Positions 51,004 through 63,442 of a stretch of DNA of 64,000 nt are shown here, piece by piece. The notes under the pieces are model-generated. The model made no database searches. It saw only the letters and a program-made list of their open reading frames with translations, and had not been told where the DNA came from. The stretch lies in assembly GCA_965112735.1 (NCBI GenBank), contig OZ218950.1, positions 6,324,001 through 6,388,000 of the forward strand, in the 5' to 3' direction. Position numbers and translations under genes: made by a program. The DNA is from Phaeosaccion multiseriatum (lineage: Eukaryota; Ochrophyta, other classes). Position 1 is the first letter of the stretch. Each line of letters starts with the position of its first letter.

Positions 51004-52695
51004 ATGAATGTTATCCAGGAGATCAAGCGAATAAACGAGCGGGAGCTCAAGGAGGGTATCTCTGAGAGCGCCTCTTGGCACACCAAATATGAGAGCAGCG
51101 CCTGGGTCTATGTCGGGGGGGTGCCATACGAGCTGACTGAGGGAGACCTCCTCTGTGTGATGAGCCAGTGGGGAGAGGTGGAGGACATCAACCTCGTCCG
51201 AGACAAGGAGACGGGCAAGAGCAAGGTATGCGTGCAGGCACCGGCGGGAGGGAAAATGGATCGCGCTCGGAGGTATAGGGTGGAGCTTATGGGGTTGTGG
51301 CAGTGCCTATGGGCGGTACTACTCCTCCTCCTCCTCCTCCTCCTCCTCCCCCTCCCCTCTTCTCAATGACTTCCGCGAGCCTCAACTCTTCGTCCTCCCT
51401 CCGGCGCACCGATTTCCCTGCTCTATGCCCGCTCTGCTTCGCCCCCCCTCACTCACTCCCCCCTCATTCACCCACTACACTCGCTCGTTAACGTATCCAT
51501 CCAGGGCTTCGCCTTTCTCAAGTACGAGGACCAGCGCAGTACCGTACTGGCGGTGGACAACTTTAATGGCGTGCAGATCCTGGACAGGACCATCCGAGTG
51601 GACCACTGCGAGAAGTACAAGCTGCCCAAGGAGGTGAGAGTGGGAGGTCGTATACGTTACAGAGGGGAGAGGAAGTAGCAGTAGCCTTTGCTTGGCAAAT
51701 TGTGGTATAATTGCGGTATTATATGCCAAGGGCAAGGGAGCAGTGAGCAGTGGTGACTCCCCGGTTTGGACAGTCGACTTTCTAAGCGTGGACTGGTCAT
51801 CTCTCCTCTCCCACCTCTTTCTCACTCTCCCATCTCCATCTCCATCTCACTCTCCGTCTCTTTTTTGTCTCTATCTCTACCTCTATCTCTCTCCCTGTCT
51901 CTCCCTCTCTCACCCTCTCTCCCTCTTCTCTTTCTCTCTCTCTCTATCTCTCTCCCTCTCTCTCCCTCTCTCTCTCCCTCTCTCTCCCTCTCTCCCCCTC
52001 TCTCTCCCTCTCTCTCTTCCTCTCCTTCCACCTCTGTCATGAATCTGCAGCTGAAAGACAAGGAGGAAGCGGCCGAGGAGGCGGGCACGGGAGACGGGGT
52101 GGTGCGATGGACACCGGGACACGCTTACGAGGGGAAGAAGATTGTGGGGGATCACAGCCTCAAGAAAGGTGTTGATTTGTGGGACAAGACTGCGGCTGAG
52201 GAGGGAGGGGAGAAGAAGCATGGCAAGAAGAGGCGGAGGGGGGAGGGAGGGGGAGGAGGGAGTGAAGACGGCGGGAAGGAGAGCAAGAAGGAGAAGAAGG
52301 AGAGGAAAGAGAAGAAGAAGGAGAAGAAAGAGAAGAAGGAGAAGAAGAAGGAGAAGAAGGAGAGGGAGAGCGGCGAGCAAAGAAGGGAGGGCGACGGTTA
52401 CCTCCGAAACGGCAGAGGAAGCGAAGGAGGGTGGTCTGGGGGAGGGGGTCGAGGAGGGGGCCGAGGAGGGGGCCGAGGAGGGGGGGGTATGCCCGCACCG
52501 GAGGCAGAGCTGGGTAACATCCTCAGGCCGAGAGACGCGGGACCTGTGGGCGACTGGAGAGGCATCATGTCGGAGGGTACAGGGAGAGGGGGGAGGGGAG
52601 GAGGACGAGGGGGAGGGGGAGGAGGACGAGGAGGGTTCTCGAGCCGAGGCGGAGGAGGAGGAGGAGGGAGGGGGGGAGGGAGAGGCAGGGGGTAA
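51004..52695 (+). CDS. RBMX2: RBMX2/IST3 homologue, RES-complex splicing factor
   Basis: Three exons, all phase 0: 51004-51225, 51505-51633, 52051-52695; 331 residues. The opening [19 protein letters not shown] and [20 protein letters not shown] matches the conserved start of RBMX2/Ist3 (Snu17). The RRM has RNP2 VYVGGV and RNP1 KGFAFLKYE, with [18 protein letters not shown] and [16 protein letters not shown], nearly universal in this family. The C-terminus contains [17 protein letters not shown] and a Lys/Glu- and Arg/Gly-rich tail. The protein is expected in the U2 snRNP-associated retention and splicing complex in the nucleus. An upstream in-frame ATG (50950) would add 18 residues; family length favours 51004. 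Confidence 0.95.
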
Positions 52696-53142
52696 GCCCC
52701 GAGCTGTATTGGTAGGCGGGTTGGTAATAGGGGGGAGAAGGTATTTGTATTTTTACATTTCTAGTCCGAGTCCCCCAAAGAAAAGAGAGGGGTAAAGGAC
52801 TAAAATACTTGCCAAAGGTTAATCCCAACTATTGTACTCAACTTTTAAAATGGGCGACGTCTGATGTGCGCCGAATTAACCAAAATCAATCGATCGATCA
52901 TCATAAATAATAGAAATAGTTCTGTCCCCTGTCCCCCTCTTCTTACTGTACTTCCTTCTAAATAATGTAAATTGTGTGCCTCACTCGAAATCAGCGAACT
53001 TGACGCGTAAATGGGGCAAGCACACACACACAGCTTTGCTTTGTTTTACTTGGCCTTGCCATACTTTACTCTGTTTTTCTTTGCTCTGTCCTCTCGTCTG
53101 CTCTGGTCTGGATCACCAACTGCTCTGATTGTGTAGTCTCTC
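52696..53142. other. Convergent intergenic region
   Basis: Between the stop of RBMX2 (+) and the stop of the peroxidase-reductase fusion (-). AT-richer than surroundings with CGATCGATCAT near 52890. Contains one GGATCACCAACTGC copy of the dispersed motif (53110-53123). No gene is seen. Confidence 0.5.
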
Positions 53143-53398
53143 TCAGTCGAGGAAAAGTACCACGTGGTCAGGGAAGCCAAGGTCTCTTAGATGCTCGTAC
53201 ATGCTCTGTAGAGCCCATGATTCACAAACGGGAAAAGCGTCGGGGGTAGAGGCGTATGGGTAGGGGTGGAGGAGGGGCGGTATGGATGAGAGGAGGCAGG
53301 CAAGCCAACAGGATAGCACGAGGGTCGACAGCCGTAAGGGGCATCACCCGCAGCAGCAGCAGCAGCAGCAGCAGCAGACATACAGATAGAAAAAAGGC

Positions 53399-53479
<81 letters not shown>

Positions 53480-53504
53480 GGATAGACAGACAGACAGACA
53501 GACT

Positions 53505-53551
<47 letters not shown>

Positions 53552-53576
53552 GGATAGACAGACAGACAGACAGACT

Positions 53577-53638
<62 letters not shown>

Positions 53639-56272
53639 GAGACAGACAGACAGGCAGACAGACAGACACACAGACAGACAGACGGACAGACAGATAGACA
53701 GACAGACAGAGACAGGCCACAGTCATAAAACCCCATTCAAGACCACGTAACACCAACGAAAGGTTCCCCTCCTTCGTTGAGTCAGTCCCTCCCTCCCTCC
53801 TTGCCTTGTACTCACGTCGGCAAAGGGCGGCGGACCCGACACGATTATCACCGTGTTTCGGGAGTGCTGCTCCGGCTCCGGAGGGGCCGCCGAGTTCTCC
53901 CTATCCTTCTCCTTCTTCTCCTCCACCTCCTCCTCCTCCTCTTCCTCCGCCTCCCCTCCCTTCGACGACATTAGACGCCGCATACTCCTCTGCACATCTG
54001 CGTTGTCACTCCCCATGTCCCGCATGATCATCGATCGGAGAATGTTCCACGCCTCCTTGTCCTTCTTGCTCTTGCCGATACCCAGCCCTCCTAGGAGAGA
54101 GTCGACCTTCTCCAGCTGCTCCTCATGGGGAAGCTTCCGCATACTGTCGTGGTGCTTCTCCCACTCGAGGCCCTCCAAGGGCTTGGCCAACATGGTGGCA
54201 ATGTCGTCCTGTTGGAGCAGTCGCCATTCGTTGTGTAGTGTGTTTTTTTTTGGGAGGTGGTGGTGGTGTGTTGATGAGAAAGAGGAGCGAAAGACGTAGG
54301 CGACTCGCATGTTAGCTCAAAGAGGGAAGGGAAAGGGATGGTTCGGAAGGACGAGGGACGCGCAGACCATGGAGCCATCAAAACATTCATACAGAGCGCA
54401 CGGACGCACGCACGAACGTACACACGCACGCACACATGTACGCATACACAAACGAGGCGCCACTCCCTCGCTCCTCTCCCCCCCTCTAATTCTAGTGACT
54501 TGCCCGAGAGATCCTTCCGACAATGCATTGCTCACGCTGGCGTCGGGCCTCCTGAGCTGCCAAAACAACTGCCGCTAGCCCCTGCTGCCGTTGTTGTTGC
54601 TGCTGCTGCCCTTCCGGCGGCGGCGGTGGTGGTACTGAGGCAGAACTCAAAGGAGAGTGCAGCGGACTCTGCGTCGGGGTGATCTCAATCCCATCCCCTT
54701 GGTCGCCTCGGATAGACACACTGGAGTGGGTCCCTACCCCTGTCCCTGACTCTGCCCTCCCGCCGCTGCCTGTTGCTGCCCCTGCCCCGCTCTTGCTGCC
54801 GACCCCTGCCTGCATGGCGACCGTAGACCAGGAGGAGGGGATGGCGGTCTGGCTCAGGCCGTTGTTGTGGGGCATGCTCACGGACTGGGGCCTCGTGTAA
54901 TCCTTGGGATCAGCAAGATTCGCGGTCAGAAGACCTCCTCCTGCCTCCTCCTCCTCCGCCCCCACCTCGGATACCGCAGCTCTTTTGGTGTCTGCGAAGG
55001 AGGAGGAGGAGCACGAGGAGGAGGAGGAGGAGGAGGAGGAGGAGGAGGGGCACGAGGACGAGGGGCAGGAGGAGGGGGGGGGAAGAGGAGGAGGAGGAGA
55101 AGGAGGAGGAGGAGGAGGTGGTGGTGGTGGTGGTGGAGGAGGAGGAGGAGGAGGAGGAGGAGGAGGAGGAGGAGAAGGAGGAGGAGGAAAAAGAGGAGGA
55201 GAAGAGGAGGAGAAAGAGGAGGAGAAAAAGGAGGAGAAAAAGGAGGAGGGTTGGGCCAAGGGAAAGAGAGAATGAGCCTGACCTGACCTGATCCCTAGCG
55301 CCTCTGCACCCTATCTGTATCAGTCAGTCAGTCAGTCAGTCAGTCAGTCAGTCAGTCAGTCAGTCGTCCCCCTGAGTCTGTCCCTGAGCCTGAGCCTGAG
55401 CCTGAACCACTTCATGCTCTTCGTCTCACTCACCCTTGGCGCAGCTAAGGCCGAAGCAACTCGACGCTGGCGGGGCCTCCTCCGAGCTATCCGACAGTAA
55501 AGCAATCAAAAGCCGGGCAAAGCGCCGGGGTGGGGTGGGGTGGGGTGGGGTGGGGCGGTTAAGATGGTTGTAACGTGCTAAGGTGCGTAAGGATGGTGAG
55601 GCGCTAAGGTGGTATGTGACGCGTAGTACACATAACAGGGAAGGAGAGAGAGAGAGATGGATGGAGATCCATCGCTCCCTTCTCCCCATCCCTGCCTGCC
55701 TCCCTCCCTCCCTCCCCCTCTTGCCCTTTCTCCTCACCATCCCACACACACATACACACACAATTACGTAATTCTTAAGTGGATTCCCGTAAGTCAACAT
55801 ATACATCTCCTCACCATCCAACGAATTGTCTCCAGCCCCCGACGAAGAAGCTCCCCTTCCCGTCTGTCCCACTGCCCCCCTTCTTCTTGAGCTTCTTAGG
55901 CCCGTGCTTGTCTCCCTCGCTGCAGTAGACAGAGTAGAGGAAGGAGTCCTTCTCAGCGTCTGCTACCATCTCCTCCAGCTCCGCCAGGCCGAAAACGTCT
56001 CTGCGGAAAAGGGAAAAAAAATGGACGCAAGAGGGACAAAGAGGGAGAGAGAGCGACAGAGAGAAACAAAGAGGCAAGCAAGAGACAGAGACCAGAAACA
56101 CAAACACGGCGACAGGAGCACTGTGTTGATGAGTTGAGCCCCTTTGCCGGTGAGCTTTGTGCCCACCCTCACCCCAAAGCAGCTGGACCAGGAGGATAAG
56201 GCAGACGTACAGAAAGCGCGAACGAGCTGAAACTCAACACCCACACAGCAGGCGCACGCACGCACATACACG

Positions 56273-56316
<44 letters not shown>

Positions 56317-59300
56317 CACGCACTTTTTTGACCTCGTCTGCCAAAGCAGCGTGAGGGTCTCAACCGCATTATTGAAAAAGCTGTCCAGCCGCTTCTGCTC
56401 CTCCTCCTCCTCCTCCTCCTCCTCCTGCTGCTGCTGCTGCTCCTCCTCCTCCTCCTCCTTCTCTGCCATTTCCACATCCTTCTCGTCCTCCCTCTTCTCC
56501 TCGGGCATGGCAGAGAGCCCTGACGTGTCGAGTAGTCCACGTGGCACACGGACCGTCGACCTTGTTGTGGCCATGGCCTTTGCCCACGGCCCAGGCAGCG
56601 CGCCTGGCTCCTCCTCCTCCTCGTCCTCCTCCTCCTCCTCCTCCACCTCCTCCTCGTCGCCCTCGCTGGTCAAGGAGCTTTGCTTCTTCAGTAGCTCCGC
56701 ACCCTTGTCTCCTCCTCCTCCTCCTCCTCCTCTTCCCTGTCCTCCCTCGATGAGCGTGGAGGTACTGGCCGCTGCTCTTTTCCAGAGTGACGCTGCGCTT
56801 CTCACCCCCTTCCTTCCCGTCTCGCTCCCAGCCTCCCCCCAGCGGAGACTGCGCTTCTTGCGAGCCTCGATGTTGACGATAATATGCTGCAGCATCGGGG
56901 TGACTCCCGTGCCTGAGGAGGGATGGCAGTGCATGAGGGGAATGGCAGTGGTTGCGAGGGATGGCAGTGGATGCCGGAGGAGTCAATGGATGTTCGATGG
57001 ATGACAACTAAAGAGGGCTCAATAGCCTACCTCCCCCGCCGAATGGCCTCATTCCCTCTCTAAAGGCCCCCCTCCTCCCCTCTCTCCCTCCCTCCCTCCC
57101 TCCCTCCCTCCCTCACCGGCGGCGAGCATGTAGACATGCTTGGCATTGTGCTGCAGCTGGGGGATCTGGAACGGGCCCTGCACGCGGATGGTGTTGCCCG
57201 CCTAGGCAAGCAGTTGGTGATACAGGGCAGAAGTTGGTGATACAGCGGCAGTTAGTGATATGCAGCACGAGTTGATGATTTGGTGATACAGCAGCAGCTG
57301 GTGACACAGAAGTTAGTGATACAGAAATTTGATGGTGCGGCAGCAGTTCGTCATACACAAGGATAAACACCCATTGACTTACTAACCACCCACCCACCTT
57401 GAGCTGCTTGAAGGCCCTGCTCATTTGGCCTGTGGGGTAGAGCCGTACGTAATAGTCATAGACATCGAAACCATTGAGCCGCCGCCGGCGGACAGGTGTG
57501 TAGGACCTCTGGATCACAGCGCCCTTGTGCACGATGCGGAACTGTGAGTACGACGGTTGGTGATACGGATAGGGAGATAAGCCAGTGGGTGATCACGGGG
57601 AGAAAGGCGAGAGGGGGGGGGGTCAGTCAGCAAAGTCAGCCAAGGGAAGAGCAGGGGGAAGGGGGAGGAAGAAGCATGGGAAACAAGCCAACCAAACACC
57701 AAGCCGCAAGTTGCAAGCCCCCTCTCTCGTCCTCTCTTCAACTAAATGATCTCTCCTCCTCCTCCTCCGCCTCCTCCTCCGCCTCCTCCTCCTCGATTCA
57801 TTATTCCAATCAAATCCAATACACCGCACCTTCATATACGTCCCATTGCTGAGGCGTGGCAATCGGTCATCCATCCCCGACCGCAACGACAGCTGCAGAA
57901 TGGGGCTCTCCTCCTCGCTCGGCTCCGGAGAGGAGGTGCGGTTGACCTGAGTCTTGCTCACCACGACGAACTTGGTGAATTGGAGCTCCTGCGCGAAACT
58001 TCTGGAGCGACGGCTTGACCGAATCCTGTGGGTGGGAGTGGGGAAAGGAGTATGGGTGTGGTTATTGGGGTGGGGGTTGGTGAGGGGAGTAGAAGAGGGA
58101 GGGAGAGGGGAGGGGGGGTGTGATGTGTGTGAATGTTGGTGATACAGAAAGGCGCGAAGACTTGTGCGATGCGATGCGCGAAAGACAGGTGGTGGGTGGT
58201 AAAGACGACGTACTTGGCAAGGATGCTGTGCTTACTGACGCCCCCCTCCTCCTCGTCAGCCTCCTCGACGTCAGCTGCGAGCTCGTGTCTGCAGAGGAGA
58301 GAGTGAAGAGAAGGCAAAGAATTAGTATCTCACTCACGCACTCACTCACGTACCCACTCACTCCCTCTGCCTTGGTCCCTCTGCCCCCTCCCTCCCTCCA
58401 TCCCTCCCCTCCCCTCCCCTCCCCTCCCCTCCCCTCCCCTCCCCTCCCCTCCCCTCCCCTCCCCTCCCTCCCTCCCTCCCACCTCTCCCCTCCTCCCCCC
58501 TCCCACATACCTCTCAAGCCAGCCCACGACATTCTGGTTGATGGCTGCCCACGCTGTGGCAGAGTGCTTGTGTGGATAGGTATACACGCCATGCCCCATG
58601 GAGCGCAAACCGCGTACTTCCTGCGTCACGTCGAGCCCGATGCTCTCCTTCAGTATGCGGCTGCCTCCGGGGTGCACCTTTGGCAGTTGGCGATACAGTG
58701 GTACGGCAGTTGGTGATACAGTGGTAAATTCAAATTGATCGAACGTGAGATTGTATGGTACGTCAGTTGGTGACAGATTCGCTCGTCGATTTCACTTGGC
58801 AGACAGGCGTCCGAATGATAAGCAATGTTGCGTACCTTCATGAAGCCTCCGATGTCGACGACCATGTCGTTTACAACCACCCACTGAGGGTAGGAGAAGT
58901 GGGGGGGGGGACGGGGCGGGATAAGCACAGAGGGTCTGGGAAGATGCTGTGTGTCGTGTCGTTGTCTTCTTCTCCTCTCTCTCTCCCCGCCCCGTTCCGC
59001 CCATCCTATTCGTCCCTCCTCTGTCTCTACGATACCCTTTTGGTCGCGCGCGCACACACACACACACACACCTTCTCTCCGTTGAAGACTTTGTCATTAA
59101 ACTCCTCCCAAGAGTAAGCCCTCCCCCCCATGAGCAGTGCATCTTCGATGGTGCCTCCCTTGGCGTGGCTCTGTTGGTAGCGAATCTCCTTGTGGATGAA
59201 GACCAGCAGGTACGCACACACAAAGATCCAGTACAGGTAGCTCTGTGTGTGTGTGTGTGCGTGAGCGTTCCAAGAGAAAAAGGGAAACGGGCGACGTATC

Positions 59301-62300
59301 GGCGGGACCAGTCAGTACAGCTACAACACTGGAACTGGCAGAGAGAGAGGCCCGAAGCAGAGCAAGCAGACAAGAAAACCACATGGGACGAAACGATGGC
59401 AGTGGATTTCACCTGTACTCCTCTGTGTACTTGGGTCTGTACTCACCTTGATGGGCCCAAAGATGTCTACATCGAGTCCGATGGAGTCGGTGCCGCTGCC
59501 GTTGTCGATGCCCTCAATGACAATGGTGCTGTCCTCAGGCGAGATGAGAGTGAGTCCGAGATAGACTTGGTACAGCCCCGTCACGAGCATGAGGCGGCCC
59601 GCGATCCTGTGCATCCACTGTGTTTTGTTCGTTGGCGTCAGCAGTTCATTCGTTCGCGTCAGCAGTTCAGTTCAAGACGAGGTGGGGAGGGGGATAGGGG
59701 AGTTAGGCTTACGGTTAGGGTAAGCTCCCTCTTCTCTCTCATCTCTCCCTTTCTCTCCCTCTCCCTCCACCCGTCTCTACTTCCTTCCTTCCCTCCATCC
59801 CTTCCTCCCTCTCAATGCACGCACTAACCTTGTTGACCATATGAAACCGACTGGTGTTGGTGCCGATCCACTTCACACCCCTGTTCTGTATGCCCAACAT
59901 GCGAATGCTGCCTGTGACAATCTGCCCAACGATGGCAATGAGCATGGCAAGGCCAATCTTGCCGTGGCGGGTTCGAAACCCAGTTGAAGACGTGGCGATG
60001 GCGCTAATGGCGAGAGGGATGGAGGCCTCCGCGACGAAGCTCGACAGGACTTCGTGGATCTCCAGCCAGTTAGGCATGTTCTTGCAGTAGCGGGCCACGA
60101 ACACTGGATGGTGGTACGGTGTGGGGTGTGGGTGGGGGGGTGAGTTTGGCAGATGTGTATGTACTTGGGCGTGTGTACGTGGCGTGCAGAGGTGAAGGGG
60201 TGGGGATGGCAGTGGATGATGTTATCCTTATCTTCTCTTCTCTTCGGCCTTCCCTTCTCCAGCGCTATACGACCATATTCGCTCCCCCTCCCACCACCAC
60301 AACAACAACACAACAACTCCCTCACACACCAGCACACACACACTCACTCACGCTCCCTTACACCCACACATATCCACCCTCACCCACCTTAACCTACACA
60401 TACACTCACATGCACACACCTACCCACATCCACACCCACCCACACCTGCACCCACACCCACCCACATCCACCCCCCCATCCAGCCATTCACCCACCCACC
60501 CACCACCCACCACCCACCCACCTGAAATGGGCGCTGCAATTCCCCACGCCAAGAGCATGAGTATCCCGTGCAGCGTGAAGAAGGGTGAGTCGTCTCCGCC
60601 CCTCACGGTGTTGACACCCCCCCCTCCAAAGAAGTCTGCGTCCCCGGTGCCATAGCTCGACGGTGAAAGAGCGTGCTGCCCAAATCGATTCTGATTCAGG
60701 CTCCATATAAAAGGTACCCTCTCCCCGGCTATGAGGGCGGTGTCCTGGGCAGTGTCTCCTGTATCCAACAGCCGTGAGAAGGTCGCCGTGACCCAGCCAT
60801 CGTCCCCTTCTCCTTCCTCAGTGAAGAAAGATTGTTCGAGGATGTGTTGGGTAACGTCCACGGGAGGGAGGGCGTTGGCGATGGCTCTTCTGTCGGTGAC
60901 ATTGACCTTCTTGGCACCGGTTTCCTCGTCGATGGTGTGCTCTGCAATGTAAATGTCGGCACCGATCATCTGTTTAGAGAGAGAAAGAGAGAGAGAGAGA
61001 GAGTGTGTGTGTGTGTGTGTGTGTATGAAGGGGGGGGGGGGGGGGTTAGATCTCGTCCGATTCATGCCTCTATGCCTGTCTGTCTCGCTCATATTAGCCT
61101 ATTTGCCTCACGTAGGCCCATCCATACCACGCCTCACAATGGCAGAGGACTGCAAGACACTGCAATACGAGCCACCGAGGCATACACGGAGAGAGAGAGA
61201 GCAGAGCAGAGACAAGAAAGGGAAACGAAACGCAAAGGGAGAGACACAGAGAGAGAGAGCGACGGAGCGAGAGGAGAGGGAGAAGAGAGAGAAAGGAAAG
61301 AGAGAGATACAGAGCCAGAGACAGAGCCAGAGAGGGAGAGGGAGAGAGAGAGAGCGTGTGCGAGAGAGAGGGATGCAAAGAGAGAGTGCTCTTTGCCTTA
61401 CCCTGTTGCTGCCGATGCCAAAGCCCATGTAGCCGTTCTCTGCAATGCCCTTCATCCTGTACGTGAAGGTGATGACGTCGCCTTCGATGGACCAACGCAC
61501 TCTGTGAGGGCGGGAAGGGGACGAGGAGGGAAGCAACAAGCAAGGAAGAGGGAAGAGGGAAGGAAGGAGGGAAGCAACAAGCAAGGAGGAGGGAGGGGGG
61601 AGGAGAAACGAGGAAAGCCACGAGCAAGGAGGGGGGAGGAGGGGGTATGGAAGCAGCAGACAAAGAGGAGCAAAGCAACAAGCCAAGGAGGGAAGGGGGA
61701 GAGAAGGAGTGGTGAGCAATAGAAAAAAGGTCCTTCGTCCACCTGAGAGTAAAGGCAATACTCCGGCGAGAAGCCGATGGCAGTGCATGGATGGTTGCGT
61801 CAGTGGGTCGGTCCTCTCGTGGGAGGAATTGATGGCAGTGGACGGTTGGGTCAGTCCATCGGTCCTCCGTTCTCCCCTTATGCGTCGAATCTCAACACTT
61901 TTCTCCCTTCCCCTCCCCTCGCTTCCCTCCCCTCCCTCTTCCTCCCCTCACTCACTCAAAAGTATCCTCCGAAAGCGTTGCCCCCCCCTCAATCACGAGA
62001 CTTGCGTTACAGGATGCTTGTGCAATGAGCGGCGACGAGTAGAAGGCGTTCTCGAAGCCATGCAGACCCACTTGCCCCCCGCTAGTCTCCCCCTCCGCCG
62101 CCTGTAGCGCCCGTAAATAATAGCCTCCTCCTCCTCCTCCTCCTCCTCCTCCTCCTCCTCCCGCCACCGGTTCGTACTCGTCCTTGTCCTCCCCTCCTGG
62201 GTATTCATCCGCGTCCTCCTCCTCCGCGTCCTCCTCCTTCTCCTCCTCCTCCTCCTCCCTCACAGGGTCGGCGTTATCCGTCATCAGTTTGGCCATTTTA

Positions 62301-63367
62301 TACCCTATGGCACCTGCGGTCAAGTTGTTCTGTGGTGGAGAGGACGGGGGGGGGGGGAAGGAGGGAGGGAGGGAAGGAAGGGCCACTTATCAGCCATCCT
62401 CTTAATTCGGTGTGAGTCAGAACTCCAAATTCGTCTAGGGGTGCCCTCCCTCCCCTCCCTCCCTCCCTCCACGCTTCACACCTGGTGCGAATGCCAGAAG
62501 CGATCTCCGCGGCGTGTGGTCTGCCAAAAGGTCCTCCTCACCGACTCTCTGAAGAGCGGAGAGAGGAAGAGCGAGGGGTTTGATGCACTGGCTCTGCTCT
62601 CCGCCAAGCCGCCTGTTGGAAGGGGGGGGGGGGGGGGGGGGGTGGGGATGGTGGGGTGAGTGAGGGAGAGAGAGACAGGTAGGAAGAGAGATAGATAGAA
62701 CGAGAGAGAGTAGAGAGAGAGGACAGAAAGAGAAAGACAGTTAAAGAGAGAGGGGGGGGAGAGCACTAAGAGGCAAACACACACGCGCGCACACGCACAC
62801 ACACAGCGGCCCGTCGCTCCTCACCGGGCAGGGCCTCGAGAGAGTCCACGTCTCCGTACACAGAGCGGAGCAGCTCTGTGGGCCGGGGGAGGGGGGTGCC
62901 AAGACGGAGGAGGGGTGTCAGGTGTCAGGACAGAAGAGGGAGGGGAAGGGGTGTCAAACAAGTGATAAAAACTGGAACACTCAAAGCCGAAAACTGAAAC
63001 TTGAAAAACCGAACCCGAATAGTTGCGCTGTCTTCCTTCTACTCGTGCATCGTACGACACTGGAGTTTCGTCTCCCCCTCACCTGCCACCCCGGGGTCGG
63101 AGGTGACGTCATCGAAATCAGCGGCTCTGCTGAGGCCGAGAGCGGCTCGGGCGTCGTTGTAGGAGGGGATGGCGACGTCTCGCGCTCGCTGGATGTCCAA
63201 CACGGGAGCGTTGAAGGAGGTCTCTGTGAGCAGGTCGTCGACGGTGTGGCTGTGTTTTTGGGGAGAGGAGGGAGAGGACGGGAGGGGAGGGGAGGGGGGA
63301 GAGATGAGAGGAGAGAGAGACACACATACAGAGAGAAGTGACAGGGGAGAGGGAGAGACAGAGAGAC

Positions 63368-63442
<75 letters not shown>

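Noticed and set aside
53222-53756. Cys-Leu-Ser-Val or Thr-Asp-Arg-Gln repeat proteins
   Set aside because: A (GACA)n microsatellite inside an intron, open in all frames.
59960-59985. tRNA T-loop-like GGGTTCGAAACCC
   Set aside because: It lies inside a b561 exon and no cloverleaf can be drawn around it. A GGTTCAAAT at 30484 also lacks the other arms.
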